From Pyramidobacter piscolens (GTDB lineage: Bacteria; Synergistota; Synergistia; Synergistales; Dethiosulfovibrionaceae), in the NCBI GenBank assembly GCA_004558205.1, contig SFDM01000006.1, positions 35,140 through 99,139 of the forward strand: DNA of 64,000 nt. Direction: 5' to 3'. How positions within the stretch are numbered: position 1 is the stretch's first letter; each line of letters begins with the position of its first letter. The notes under the pieces were generated by a model, which saw only the letters and a program-made list of their open reading frames with translations, was not told the origin of the DNA and ran no database searches. The translations under genes were made by a program, and so were the position numbers. Positions 42,101 through 47,514 of the stretch are shown in pieces.

Positions 42101-43749
42101 ACGTCTCGGGCAGCATGAGGCCCGGCGTGATGACCATCACCGCGGGGCAGTACGCCTTCCAGGGCGCCAACGCTTCGGGCGATGAAATCAACGCCAGCCA
42201 GATCATCGCCTCGGGCGGCGCGTCCACTTTCGACGTCAGGACGGGCATCGCCGACCTGCTTTCGGTGTCCGCCGACGCGTCGATGATCATGAACGACGTG
42301 AATTTCGGCGACGGCGCGAAGGCCGGCGTGGACGGCAGCTTCACCGCCAGGACGATCAGCGGCGGCGACTTTGACGTCAACGGCAGCCTGACCCTCGGCG
42401 GCGGCTCGGGCAGCCTGGGCAGCCTCAGGCTGAACGAGGGAAGCTCCTTCTCCATCAACAGCCTGTCGTCCTACAGCGTCACCGGCAGCTTCACGGCCGC
42501 CGGCGGTTCCTCCACCTCCATCAGCGCGGGCAGCTGGGCTTCGGGCAGCGGCTACGCCCTGGGCGGCAGCGGATCGGCCGCGGCCAGCATCGAAGACGGC
42601 GCAAAGCTCTCCATCGCCGGCATCGCGGGCAACGGATCCTGGACCATCCTGAACGACTTCAGCAGCGTCAGCGCCGCCGCTTCGGGCTGGAACGCCGACA
42701 ACCTGACGCTGGTCGGGTACGACCGCAGCACGGTGAACGTGACCATGAACGTGGTGGGCGGCTCGTCGGGCGGCCAGAACCTGGTTCTGAACGTCTCGGG
42801 AGCCAACGCCAACCCTGGCAACACCGATACGGCCCACACGTCCAACAACGTGATCAACAGCGTGACAAGCCTCGTCGGCGACCGCGCGGCCGAGGCCAGC
42901 CTCCGCATGGGGTACTTGCCTGAGCAGCCCAAACCCGAGCGCAGCATCTGGGCTCACGGCTGGCGCACCGTCAGCCGCGTGGACGGGCTGAAGGCCGGAA
43001 GCGGGACTCAGGACAGCGAAAGCACGGCTTACGGCATCATGGTCGGTTCCGACGTGAAGCGCGGCAATCTGCTGCTCGGCGTGGCCGGACACATAGGCAA
43101 AGCCAACACCGACGGCCTGGGAAGCCACAGCGGCGAACACAGCAGCAGCGATTTCTACGGCTTGATGGCCTACGGCAAGCTCGACGCGGGCAACTGGAGC
43201 ATCACGGGCGACGCGGGCTACACATGGTTCAAGACTGATTACGACTTCAAGATTGGCTCCAGCACGACCGGAGTGGACGCGGGCCTGTTCTCGGTGGGCG
43301 CGAAAGCTTCCTACAAGATCGCCGCGGGCGGCAGGATGAACATCTCGCCCTTCGTGGGACTGCGCTACAACCACTACACCCAGGATTCCTACAAATACGG
43401 CACCGGCACGGCAGACTCCTACAGCTACAATCAGTTCCTGCTGCCCGTGGGCGTCAAGTTCGACTGGGAGAACATCCAGACGAAGAGCGGCTGGAACCTG
43501 AAACCCTCTGTGGAATTCTCCTACATCCGCACCATGGGCGACCTCGACGTGAACACGAAAATCCGCCCGACCAGCGGCGGCGACGCAACCACATCGATCA
43601 GCGCCCTCAGCGACGCCAATACTCTCGCTGCTGAGCTGAAGCTCGAAGCGAAGAAGGCCAACTTCACGGCATCGATCAACCTGAACGGACGCATCAGCCA
43701 AAACCAGAAGGACTGGGGCATCGGCACCACCTTCAAGTGGGAGATCTAA
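30157..43749 (+). CDS. Giant autotransporter adhesin (type V secretion), 4530 residues
   Basis: One uninterrupted frame of 13.6 kb. An extended signal region (charged residues 1-23, hydrophobic core ALALSAVLLFPGTAPAATA to about 45) is followed by: (1) residues about 190-1100 with some 24 GGA[IV]Y-type repeats alternating with x-GNxV/T, very like the Pmp repeats of chlamydial adhesins; (2) six modules LVWAD...W...TYFRNGDSVTFN...G near residues 1227, 1512, 2586, 3327, 3645 and 3932, of the autotransporter-associated beta-repeat type; (3) two low-complexity beta-helix tracts built from SMTA/SAGSM/ITVSSS units at about 1710-2330 and 2760-3090; (4) a C-terminal beta-barrel (about 4260-4530: SIWAHGWRTVSRVDG to FKWEI). 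GAGAGGGAA precedes the ATG. Likely a surface adhesin or matrix protein under c-di-GMP control through the riboswitch upstream. Confidence 0.92.
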   Translation: MDFFSNKNGNKKDKTKNDHGAANLTRALALSAVLLFPGTAPAATASNKWKDDSDENSVSSQLKKLDEGGTLQLSENVTLKAGEITNAPAKFTIDGQNHAVTGMDFNNKSAMKLSVESLTLNNLSFIGNKGQLLSLKTVDEHDSLTLNLNDVAFSDNSRSTSSGIKGGLIAAINEADEGASTGLDVQSNGSLTIADNTVNTTSGNLYGGVLYTQGASGDMDIHIADQVTLTGNTATGSLAAGGVAYSNGEFSLSSESGGVVINGNSVTATSNNSNSGASGGAIYAKGSIAIEAASGSVTLSNNKATANGGTATGGALTAWEASGNVTLSVTAETSILIENNSATRTSDSGTLNGRGGALFARSGAFEEDTKKLADSDYGSAIVISAEQNAALKGNTVVSKQAYGGAVYSYSDYKSSSVHISAGEKLEISGNSVSGDSSENAVKVQGGAIFSKATGRRAATVGNGVSSVVLSASGVALSGNSSSSKNYSAYGAIYSFGDQDSFVAINGGDGGIAIEGNSATGKTYALGGAIANGVEGAKAESTSSGTSLVTLSTTNGGNIVLTGNTVKTEGTSTVQADFAAAGGAVFTRGGVAVQSSGTIEVSGNTATASKLSQAGASGGAVYAGSLSAAASGDISMTGNSVTGQTSALGGAVYTSGDVSLASGGSVDISKNTATVTGWGAPAMGGAIYAKGDVDISAAGTASLTGNLINGQSAGSGAAVFTEGAFTLSGGKGITVSGNRITNGQNSAFGGAIYAGSNAAFTSDQGSVEISENSVTNKSNSSGGAVFAAGTLSVNAQSIAIASNDIQNLNGSGTLKGGALYAGGSLSLTSSSDVSVENNRMSSAGSVAHYGAALYSGGTLTVDAKGQIRVAGNTVTNSGAEMNRNTSGVYGTALYGLDGVTIQNASSATFSDNSAWVEKHAQGGSVYTQGQFTAQNLGSLSFTDNSLHSTLAQDALVQGGAIYAGSVSISNTGNVTFRGNSVSSSGYAESGNQDTNNSGFVSGGAISSSGDVSIAGASVIFSGNAASADNFNVRGGAIYALGDVTLKATGDVEFTGNSVSTNRGSKTALGGAIYAEGSLSITAGGAVTFGSAQDDVFIGSSGKSMTIKADTLKVVKGVEFSNAGGSYDMGGVDNFIAEGTSAETEKGGVFAVTADTVKLGTSTLAVTGAARSDGAAVKNYFMTVSGATAIDHSAADDYGFDLGNYYGAKVSADIESSTAYLYLTYLGKNLVWDGTADSSAWSTNANDINWHLNKTTTVKSDFQNGDAVTFDASAANKNVSVDGTVAPSQMSFDNAAGYSFTGTGAINAASLDAVNSSAEFGVALSTDHMGLVSSDITASDLTVGSAAIDGTSSLKTAAISGGTIANAGSLTLSGGLGTIQNLTLESGSSFTVGNSGYGVGGSFTAQDGSQTFTSTGAIGTGAMLTGGTAVLSDNAAITVTGVTNDGGQWTILDNFSSISGSGWNLDNGTFIVNNANGYQSLINEGADVFVKTTTDTNGSDLVLKVISNQTRSSSLVWADKSDSDTSLWTSVESGDKPGAYDRGWYYGSGSDTTYFRNGDSVTFNGRGASNDLVVLAEDITAGTVNFDAGNYHLSSHDLTANTILGHGGSADFTNNVAVSSVLSLDNGSVLSFDHLDLRPDANASLTGASTLKADHIGGNTLTVDGSSIVNAGTISTSGDISFSGNSTASANSLFTSSDVSFASGSSADIAGAMTALGELNADSSTLSAGSMTANGMSFTNGSSVTSTGSMNSSAGITVSSSAVSADSMAASSDINTANSTITVTGAMSGASIGMTGGTISAGSMAAANGITADGSAVHVTSGNMAAASGAISISGASSVDVDGNMTSAGTIGVNGSSLDVSGSMTANSAISAENGVVSAGSMTADGMSFTNDSSVTSTGSMNSSAGITVSSSAVSADSMAASNDINATDSTVTVTGAMSGANIVTSNDSNVRAQSITASGAISADDSVVSADSVTADGNISILNGSSVDVSDNMVSTTGAINVNASSLDVGGVLRGAGIGMESSNVKAGTISSSAGITSSADTIITGSMLASQDISTNNSNVTVTGTMSGASIGMTGGTISAGSMSATDSITASGSNVIVANAMSGANIAMSGDSNVRAQSITASGAISADDSVVSADSVTAAGNISILNGSSVDVSDDMVSTAGTINVNASSVNVGGALSGAGIGMENGSVKAGTMTSTSAISAGHSTVHAGEMTASGDISITTGSSVDVTGNMASDGTITVASSSVDVGGTMSGQNINMTPGSNVTADTMTAIGTISVDRSAVTVNDLMSGDVISIIYGSTVSAGSVDAGSVTVNNSALTLTSGDMTADSAVLADHGSIPFKTDSNSIGSLDVNNGTLHSGSLSVETLTNRSGVLTLDDHDLTISQSAQVHSLSGDMDSSFNVGTGATADVESVTGTQFNVASGASADVKAISGTQFNVSGDLTLADGSGSTASIDLTGNLRVNSTGYGVTGNFHAAGGSNTWLAAAALNDGAVKGTDASGAASATARIDSGAVLNLSGIGTGSTTLLNDFSHITASGWNQLDDTLKIGNLSTSAGDDAYVKVVADANGNGSDLVLNVITNADREGLIWAAQTDSGTDQWTSVESSDTIGSKDRGWYYGSSNYTTYFRNGGSVTFNDRGIGDNSSVQLTEDIQAGTVSFDNYTGTYNLSGSHLSADNIIANSGDANFANSVDISEKLSLSNGADLVFTSLNLASVANTTLTGGSSLSADVIGGDTLSADNSRVTAGMINTSGAVNAAGSTVTATGTMTAGTISADNSTVSAGSMTADSMSFTNGSDVTSTGAMNSSDGITVDSSTIHADSMTANGMSFTNGSDIDTGAMNSSAGITITSSDVSANSMAASHDISATNSTVNASDTMAADGSITTDGSTVTVANAMSGANIAMTGGTISAGSMAAANGITANGSTVHVTSGGMTASGGAISIGGASSVDVDGNMASAGTIGVNGSSLDVSGGMTANGEISADNSVVSAGSMTANGMSFTGGSNVTSTGAMNSSDGITVSSSAVSADSMAASHDIHTTDSTVTVSGLMSGANIAMTDNSTVSAGSMYAADTITVNSSTVTLTSGDMAAQAASLVSGRINFHSDSNSLNRLDVNNGTLSGGALNVGTLAGTGTLTLTGHSLNVSVSADVASLSGDAGSYFNIGNGSEEAEALIRTVSGANVNVGDQGSLTLSGGSGSMDSLTLSGGSSFTLNGTNYGVTGSFTANDGSETNLTGALLGNGTASAAIEAGATVTVNGVGIGQTFLLQNFNGITINGTSDTAGWGYIGGAGYGSGIIINYADGLGSDVLRTTTNLVLSGDTDLYLDVASKNVGLTWGTQGGSTWNTVTSNHPWVFDSDTSKQTYFAQNDSVLFNEFGASNNSVNVAANVTPENMTISAGDYAFTGTGSISADQIKADGGDANFQVGVTTNRLSISDGSDISASDLTVNVSANVASGSSLTAGKLSGGTITNAGTANLKDVSGSAITNSGSLTIGTVASTSVVSTGSVTLAGGSGALTELDVNAGTLTVNNSNYSVSGALNVLAGTETTLNGALSGSGEAGNSASIAGGATVSVNGVTLGTTTLLGGFNSISISDGGWGYTNNVGYGSGITIGYAGNLGDEAYRLNADLVISGDVGNQDLVLSVAYKNIDLVWANSQGNIWSASAADSNWYHDATDDTTYYRPNDSVTFNDRGAANNLVSVSGDMTPSNVTITAGDYTFTGANASGDSITTDNLSAAGGDASFGVDLTVNGLLSVSNGSKVSADNLKLGNEAAIASGSSLAMKNVQGGTISNAGTLTLSGGAGAMSSVTAQDGSTLNVSGSGYSVDSAFTADRGSVTNLSGALGGGGTAQGTISAGASASVSGVNIGSTVLLNDFAGIDVASGGWGYNNGGSVTSGLTIGYDSSIASDFFRLDGKLAVVDDGGNKDLVLNVDYKNVNLVWADKGTSVWTDQKSDDKGWHYDSSDGTTYFRQGDSVTFNERGVLNKTVNVSGSMRPGVMTITAGQYAFQGANASGDEINASQIIASGGASTFDVRTGIADLLSVSADASMIMNDVNFGDGAKAGVDGSFTARTISGGDFDVNGSLTLGGGSGSLGSLRLNEGSSFSINSLSSYSVTGSFTAAGGSSTSISAGSWASGSGYALGGSGSAAASIEDGAKLSIAGIAGNGSWTILNDFSSVSAAASGWNADNLTLVGYDRSTVNVTMNVVGGSSGGQNLVLNVSGANANPGNTDTAHTSNNVINSVTSLVGDRAAEASLRMGYLPEQPKPERSIWAHGWRTVSRVDGLKAGSGTQDSESTAYGIMVGSDVKRGNLLLGVAGHIGKANTDGLGSHSGEHSSSDFYGLMAYGKLDAGNWSITGDAGYTWFKTDYDFKIGSSTTGVDAGLFSVGAKASYKIAAGGRMNISPFVGLRYNHYTQDSYKYGTGTADSYSYNQFLLPVGVKFDWENIQTKSGWNLKPSVEFSYIRTMGDLDVNTKIRPTSGGDATTSISALSDANTLAAELKLEAKKANFTASINLNGRISQNQKDWGIGTTFKWEI
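35341..37150 (+). repeat. Internal DNA repeats of the autotransporter gene, first tract
   Basis: Nearly identical direct repeats at DNA level: 35992-36217 and 36490-36715 (498 bases, 166 codons apart), and 35341-35470 with 35794-35923 (453 bases, 151 codons apart). Offsets are multiples of three, so recombination between copies would keep the frame. Confidence 0.85.
38440..39420 (+). repeat. Internal DNA repeats of the autotransporter gene, second tract
   Basis: Further copies of the GSMTANGMSFTNGS...STGAMNSS and AASHDI units (for example around 38507, 38615 and 39120) with close DNA similarity to the first tract about 3 kb upstream. Confidence 0.8.
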
Positions 43750-43751
43750 GG

Positions 43752-43836
43752 GACGACAATCGGGTAGGAGGCCGTTCCTTGTTGGAGCGGCCGACCTCCC
43801 ACGGAACCGTACGTACCGTTCGGTATAGGGTCTTCC
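43752..43836 (-). mobile_element. Group II intron 3' end (domains V and VI), solo remnant
   Basis: On the minus strand CCCTATACCGAACGGTACG then TACGGTTCC resembles a domain V, and GTGGGAGGTCGGCCG...CGGCCTCCTACCCGAT the domain VI helix and 3' terminus (the typical end is YCTACYCGATT). The reverse transcriptase gene and domains I-IV are not found next to it. The 43750-44203 stretch contains otherwise only a weak minus-strand frame with no recognisable product. Confidence 0.6.
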
Positions 43837-44203
43837 CATGTTATTCGCTTCGCACTGCGGAATAGAAGTCTGAGAAGTAGATATATCCTGCACGAATCAG
43901 CCTCTCGGCTGATATTGCCATTTCTACTGTGGGGTTCATGGCTGCTCGCCATGGCCCCTTTCGTATATTGGCCGCTTCATGCACTTTCCATTCTGGCTGT
44001 ATTCCAACCTACATTCGGAACATTGAGTGAAACAAATCACAATGATTATTCGTTCACATCAATACTTGAATCACAGATTTGATATTTTGTTGAATTTATG
44101 CTTAAAATGAGTAAAAAATACAACAGAGTATTGCTCTCAAACATGATATTCGATAAAATCACCTGAAAGAGAAATCATCAAACTTTCAGGGAGCCTGTGC
44201 TTA

Positions 44204-45832
44204 ATGGAAATGAACTCAAAGGTTCTGGACAATTTTGGCATCGTTGCAGTTTTTTTCAGAAATACAGGTCTCCTGAAAGAACTGGACATGCTCATGCCCA
44301 AGTCAAAAAAACACAAAATCACACACGGTCAGGCCATTGCAGCCATGGTCATGAATATGCTGAAAATTGGCAGCACACGCCTCTGGAAGTTTCCGTCATT
44401 CTTTGCCAAACTGCCGGTGGAGCGCCTTTTCGGCACAGGTGTCACAGCTGAACACATCAATGAGTACGCTATCGGAGAAACGCTTGATCAGATTTCAGCC
44501 TACGATGAAAGCAGGCTCTTCTCTGACATTGTCCGTTACATGTCCCGACACTGTTCTCTGGATACATCGGTACTTTTTGCAGACACTACCAACTTCAGCC
44601 TTACAGGTGTCTATGAGGGAAAAAGAATTCCTCAGGATGAGCCTGTCTTCTGTACCTTCGGCCCTGCCAAGGATCAACGCACTGATTTGAAACGTTTTGT
44701 ACTCAACATGATGGTTACCAGTCAGGGTATCCCTGTACTCATGGAATCTCTTGCAGGAAACAGTGCTGACGTGAAAAGCCTTGTGGCCGGCATGAAGAAG
44801 TTTGAAGAGAACTTGCGCTGTCAGATAGCCGCCGATGAGGCTGCCCGGTCAAAGCCCTGTTATGTAGCTGACGCAGCCTTCTACTCAGCTGAAAATATCA
44901 GCACCTTTCCGGCTGAGTGCCACTGGCTCACACGTGTTCCAGCTAAACTGACTGAGGCAAAACAGCTCCTTCAGAGCGGTGTGGCTATGCGGGCCAGTAC
45001 TGCCGATGAGGCTACTCTTTTTTTGAAATGGACTCAAGCTATGGCGGAGTTAAACAGAAATGGCTTCTTGTCAAGTCGGACTGTATGGAAGCAAAGACAG
45101 AGGCCACAGGAAAACGACACATGGAGAAGCAGCTTGAAGAAGCTCAGAAACAGAGCAGAGTCCTGCAGAAACGAACCTTTGCCTGCGAACCGGACGCCCG
45201 CAGAGAAGCTGATGCATGGATAAAAGAGTATCCTTTGTGCCGCATCACTGCAATCGAGGTCGTAGAAGATTTTCGCAGAGCCTCCGGTAAAAGAGGACGT
45301 GCTGCAAAAGACGAAGTTCTGGAGAAGTACTACCGTCTGAACCTCTCTGTAGAGCTGTCAGAAGAGGCCTGTCTCAAGCAGCAGCAAACCTGCGGACTCT
45401 TTATTCTTGCGACAAACGATAAATCTATGACCCCGGAAGACATGCTGGCTACATACAAAAGTCAGCAGCACGTGGAGCGCGGGTTCCGCTTTCTGAAAGA
45501 CAAGACCTTCCTTGTCAGCGAGGTCTATCTGAAGAACCCCAGCCCTATTCCGGGGACTCAGCTTTGTGATGGTTCTGAGCTATCTTGTTTACGCCATGCT
45601 CGAACTGAAACTCCGTCAAGAACTGCCCAAACGGCAGGTTTCAATCCCTACTCCCCACAATAAAGCTGACCCCAATCCTACATTGAAGCGAATCTTTGAG
45701 TTTTTTGACGGGATCGGAGAAGTCACGGTGACTCTTGCAGACCAGACCATAACGCAGATAACCAATGTAACAGAACTGCTTGCGTCTATACTGGACATAC
45801 TAGGGGAAGAATACACCAAAATTTACCGCTAA
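44204..45832 (+). pseudogene. IS1634-family transposase, frameshifted
   Basis: The full-length transposase (about 543 codons) is readable in three pieces. The first, 44204-about 45020, begins with the DUF4277 region: NFGIVAVFFRNTGLLKELDML, HKITHGQAIAAMVMNMLKIG, then the first DDE-domain aspartate in VLFADTTNFSLTG. The second, about 45028-45590, includes SSYGGVKQKWLLV and HVERGFRFLKDK with the last catalytic glutamate. The third, 45566-45832, carries VLSYLVYAMLELKLRQEL. The first shift lies at a T7 run (near 45018), the second near 45560-45590, and the frame returns to the original. GGGAG precedes the ATG. Terminal inverted repeats were not recognised. It marks the left border of the AT-rich island. 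Confidence 0.82.
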
Positions 45833-46112
45833 AGAAACTCCAGGAGACAAAGAACGCTAAAACACAGAGACATTTTAAGGAGAATGGCAAAGGCTCTGGG
45901 AGTGACTGCTCTCAGGGGAGATGGTGTTTACCCAAAATTCTATCAGTGAGCAAGGCTGCGTTTATGTGAGATCTTTTATGCAGTAAAATCAATTACGAAC
46001 TAAAATTAATATCAATGCAAAATACAGGTTGAATAAATCTTGTTCGTCTTTTCACACAACCTGCCGAATGTAGGATCCAACACACCATCAAGCTACACTC
46101 GATAATGAATTA

Positions 46113-46154
46113 CATTGAAAAGAGCCGGACATCATTGTCCGGCTCTTTTCAATG
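46113..46154. terminator. Long hairpin terminator at the end of the BREX operon
   Basis: A perfect 19-bp stem (46113-46131 with 46136-46154), loop TCAT, 19 bases past the cysteine desulfurase stop. Its core GAGCCGGACA/TGTCCGGCTC recurs in the hairpin at 62080-62136 at the other side of the island. I see nothing else in 45833-46172. Confidence 0.8.
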
Positions 46155-46172
46155 AGAGGCTATAACTGCATA

Positions 46173-47309
46173 TTATTTCGCATAGGAACCTAAAATCTTC
46201 TTCAGTGCTACAACAATAAAATCCACATCATCATCAGTGTTATATTTTCCCAAAGAGATACGGATGGTTCCTTTTGCGAGACTTTCTCTTAAACCTATGG
46301 CCTTTAACACATGAGATATTTCAGTATTAGCACTGTTACAGGCTGAGCCAGTAGATACACTGATCCCCATGAGATCCAGCCTGTGTAGAAGCGCTTCACC
46401 ATCAGCGCCGTCGAAAGAAAGGCTTATCAAACCAGGCAGTTTGTAGCCCCCTCCATTGCGGACAAAGCTGATGCCAACAGCTCGGAGCCCCTCTAAAAGC
46501 ATTTGTTCCAAGCCCGTCACATGAGCTTCGTTATCAGACAAAGAATCACAATTATGCTTTAATGCAACGGCCATGCCAATTATTGATGCAACATTTTCAG
46601 TGCCAGCACGCATTCCATGCTCCTGAGCGCCGCCGTCAGCATAGGAAAGAATCTTCGTTCCTTTGCGAAGATACAAAAATCCAATTCCCTTGGGACCATT
46701 GAACTTATGAGCCGAAGCCGACAGCATATCCACACCCAAGTCATGCACATCAATTTTAGTATGACCGAGAGCTTGAACAGCGTCGGTATGAAACAGCGCT
46801 CTACACTCATGGGCAAGAGAGCAAAGTGCTTTTATGGGCTGGATTGTGCCGATCTCATTATTGGCGTACATCACTGAAACGAAACGCGGTTGATCGTCAA
46901 GAGCCTTTCTTAAGCTATCGGGCACTATAATTCCGTCACTGTTTGGCCGGAGATAGACCACGGGATAGCCAAGATGCTCAATGGCCTTACAAGAGTGCAG
47001 CACCGCATGATGTTCAAAAGTTGTTGTGATAGTAGTTTTCTTCAAAACATCAGCAAAGGCAGAACCTTTAATCGCCCAGTTGTCCCCCTCTGTTCCCCCT
47101 GATGTGAAATAAATTTCTTCTGGTAAGGCGTGAATACAGGCAGCAATGGTTTCACGAGCTTCCGCCAAAGCCTTTTTAGGCTCTCTGGAAAAAGCATAGG
47201 GCTGTGAAGCATTTCCATAGTTCTCCGACAGCCAGGGAATCAGAGCGTCAAAGGCAACCTTGTCAAGCGGCGTTGTAGCAGCGTTATCAGCGTAGATTTG
47301 CGATTTCAT
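46173..47309 (-). CDS. Cysteine desulfurase (NifS/IscS type) of the BREX operon
   Basis: 378 residues. PLP enzyme that takes sulfur from L-cysteine as a persulfide. Visible: YADNAATTPLD at the start, TSGGTEGDNWAI (cofactor phosphate), FEHHAVLHSC, HTDAVQALG, the PLP lysine in SASAHKFNGPKG near residue 205 and the persulfide cysteine in VSTGSACNSAN near 325. It is the last gene of the eight-gene operon, nine bases after the zinc-ribbon gene, and is not near iscU, iscA or nifU. DndA-type desulfurases serve DNA phosphorothioation. By analogy this one may feed BrxP, but general Fe-S supply is possible. Its AT-rich composition matches the island and not the host. Confidence 0.92.
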   Translation of the reverse strand: MKSQIYADNAATTPLDKVAFDALIPWLSENYGNASQPYAFSREPKKALAEARETIAACIHALPEEIYFTSGGTEGDNWAIKGSAFADVLKKTTITTTFEHHAVLHSCKAIEHLGYPVVYLRPNSDGIIVPDSLRKALDDQPRFVSVMYANNEIGTIQPIKALCSLAHECRALFHTDAVQALGHTKIDVHDLGVDMLSASAHKFNGPKGIGFLYLRKGTKILSYADGGAQEHGMRAGTENVASIIGMAVALKHNCDSLSDNEAHVTGLEQMLLEGLRAVGISFVRNGGGYKLPGLISLSFDGADGEALLHRLDLMGISVSTGSACNSANTEISHVLKAIGLRESLAKGTIRISLGKYNTDDDVDFIVVALKKILGSYAK

Positions 47310-47318
47310 GAATATCCC

Positions 47319-47513
47319 TCATTTGAAAAGAACGCAGCCCTTTTCTTTAAATTCTTCAATTTTCTCAAGGAGTTCCTCTTCAGTACAACCTAAATAATCA
47401 GCCAAACAATTAAGACAATAAAAATTTGAAATTTTAGCCCCTAGGAGTTTTTTATTAATACCAAGGGTATCTTTGCCCAAAGGTTTCTTACCACAGGACA
47501 CGCATTCTGTCAT
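47319..47513 (-). CDS. Small four-cysteine zinc-ribbon-like protein
   Basis: 64 residues, MTECVSCGKKPLG at the start. Two CxxC pairs (Cys4/Cys7 and Cys33/Cys36) form a zinc-ribbon-like or rubredoxin-like metal site; a fifth cysteine is at 43 and one more near 60. The C-terminal half is a helical, acidic stretch (TEEELLEKIEEFKEKG). No known family is assigned. Its ATG is one base after the BrxL stop and its end lies nine bases before the cysteine desulfurase start, so all three are translated together. A role as a metal or sulfur carrier between the desulfurase and BrxP is conjecture from position and cysteine content. Confidence 0.8.
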   Translation of the reverse strand: MTECVSCGKKPLGKDTLGINKKLLGAKISNFYCLNCLADYLGCTEEELLEKIEEFKEKGCVLFK

Positions 47514-47514
47514 C

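Noticed and set aside
41884..43893. A 669-codon minus-strand open frame opposite the autotransporter barrel, and several more of 80-370 codons opposite the passenger.
   Set aside because: They are shadows of a GC-rich, repeat-rich plus-strand gene: composition is Ala/Val/Gly/Arg/His monotony, there are no ribosome-binding sites, and they mirror the repeats of the real gene.
43746..43952. A 68-codon minus-strand frame after the autotransporter.
   Set aside because: It overlaps the group II intron domain V-VI remnant and has no recognisable product or ribosome-binding site.
46173..47309. The cysteine desulfurase as the housekeeping iscS of an isc operon.
   Set aside because: No iscR, iscU, iscA or nifU adjoins; it is coupled to BREX genes and shares their composition. 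It could still serve Fe-S assembly, so this is only a rejection of the operon context.
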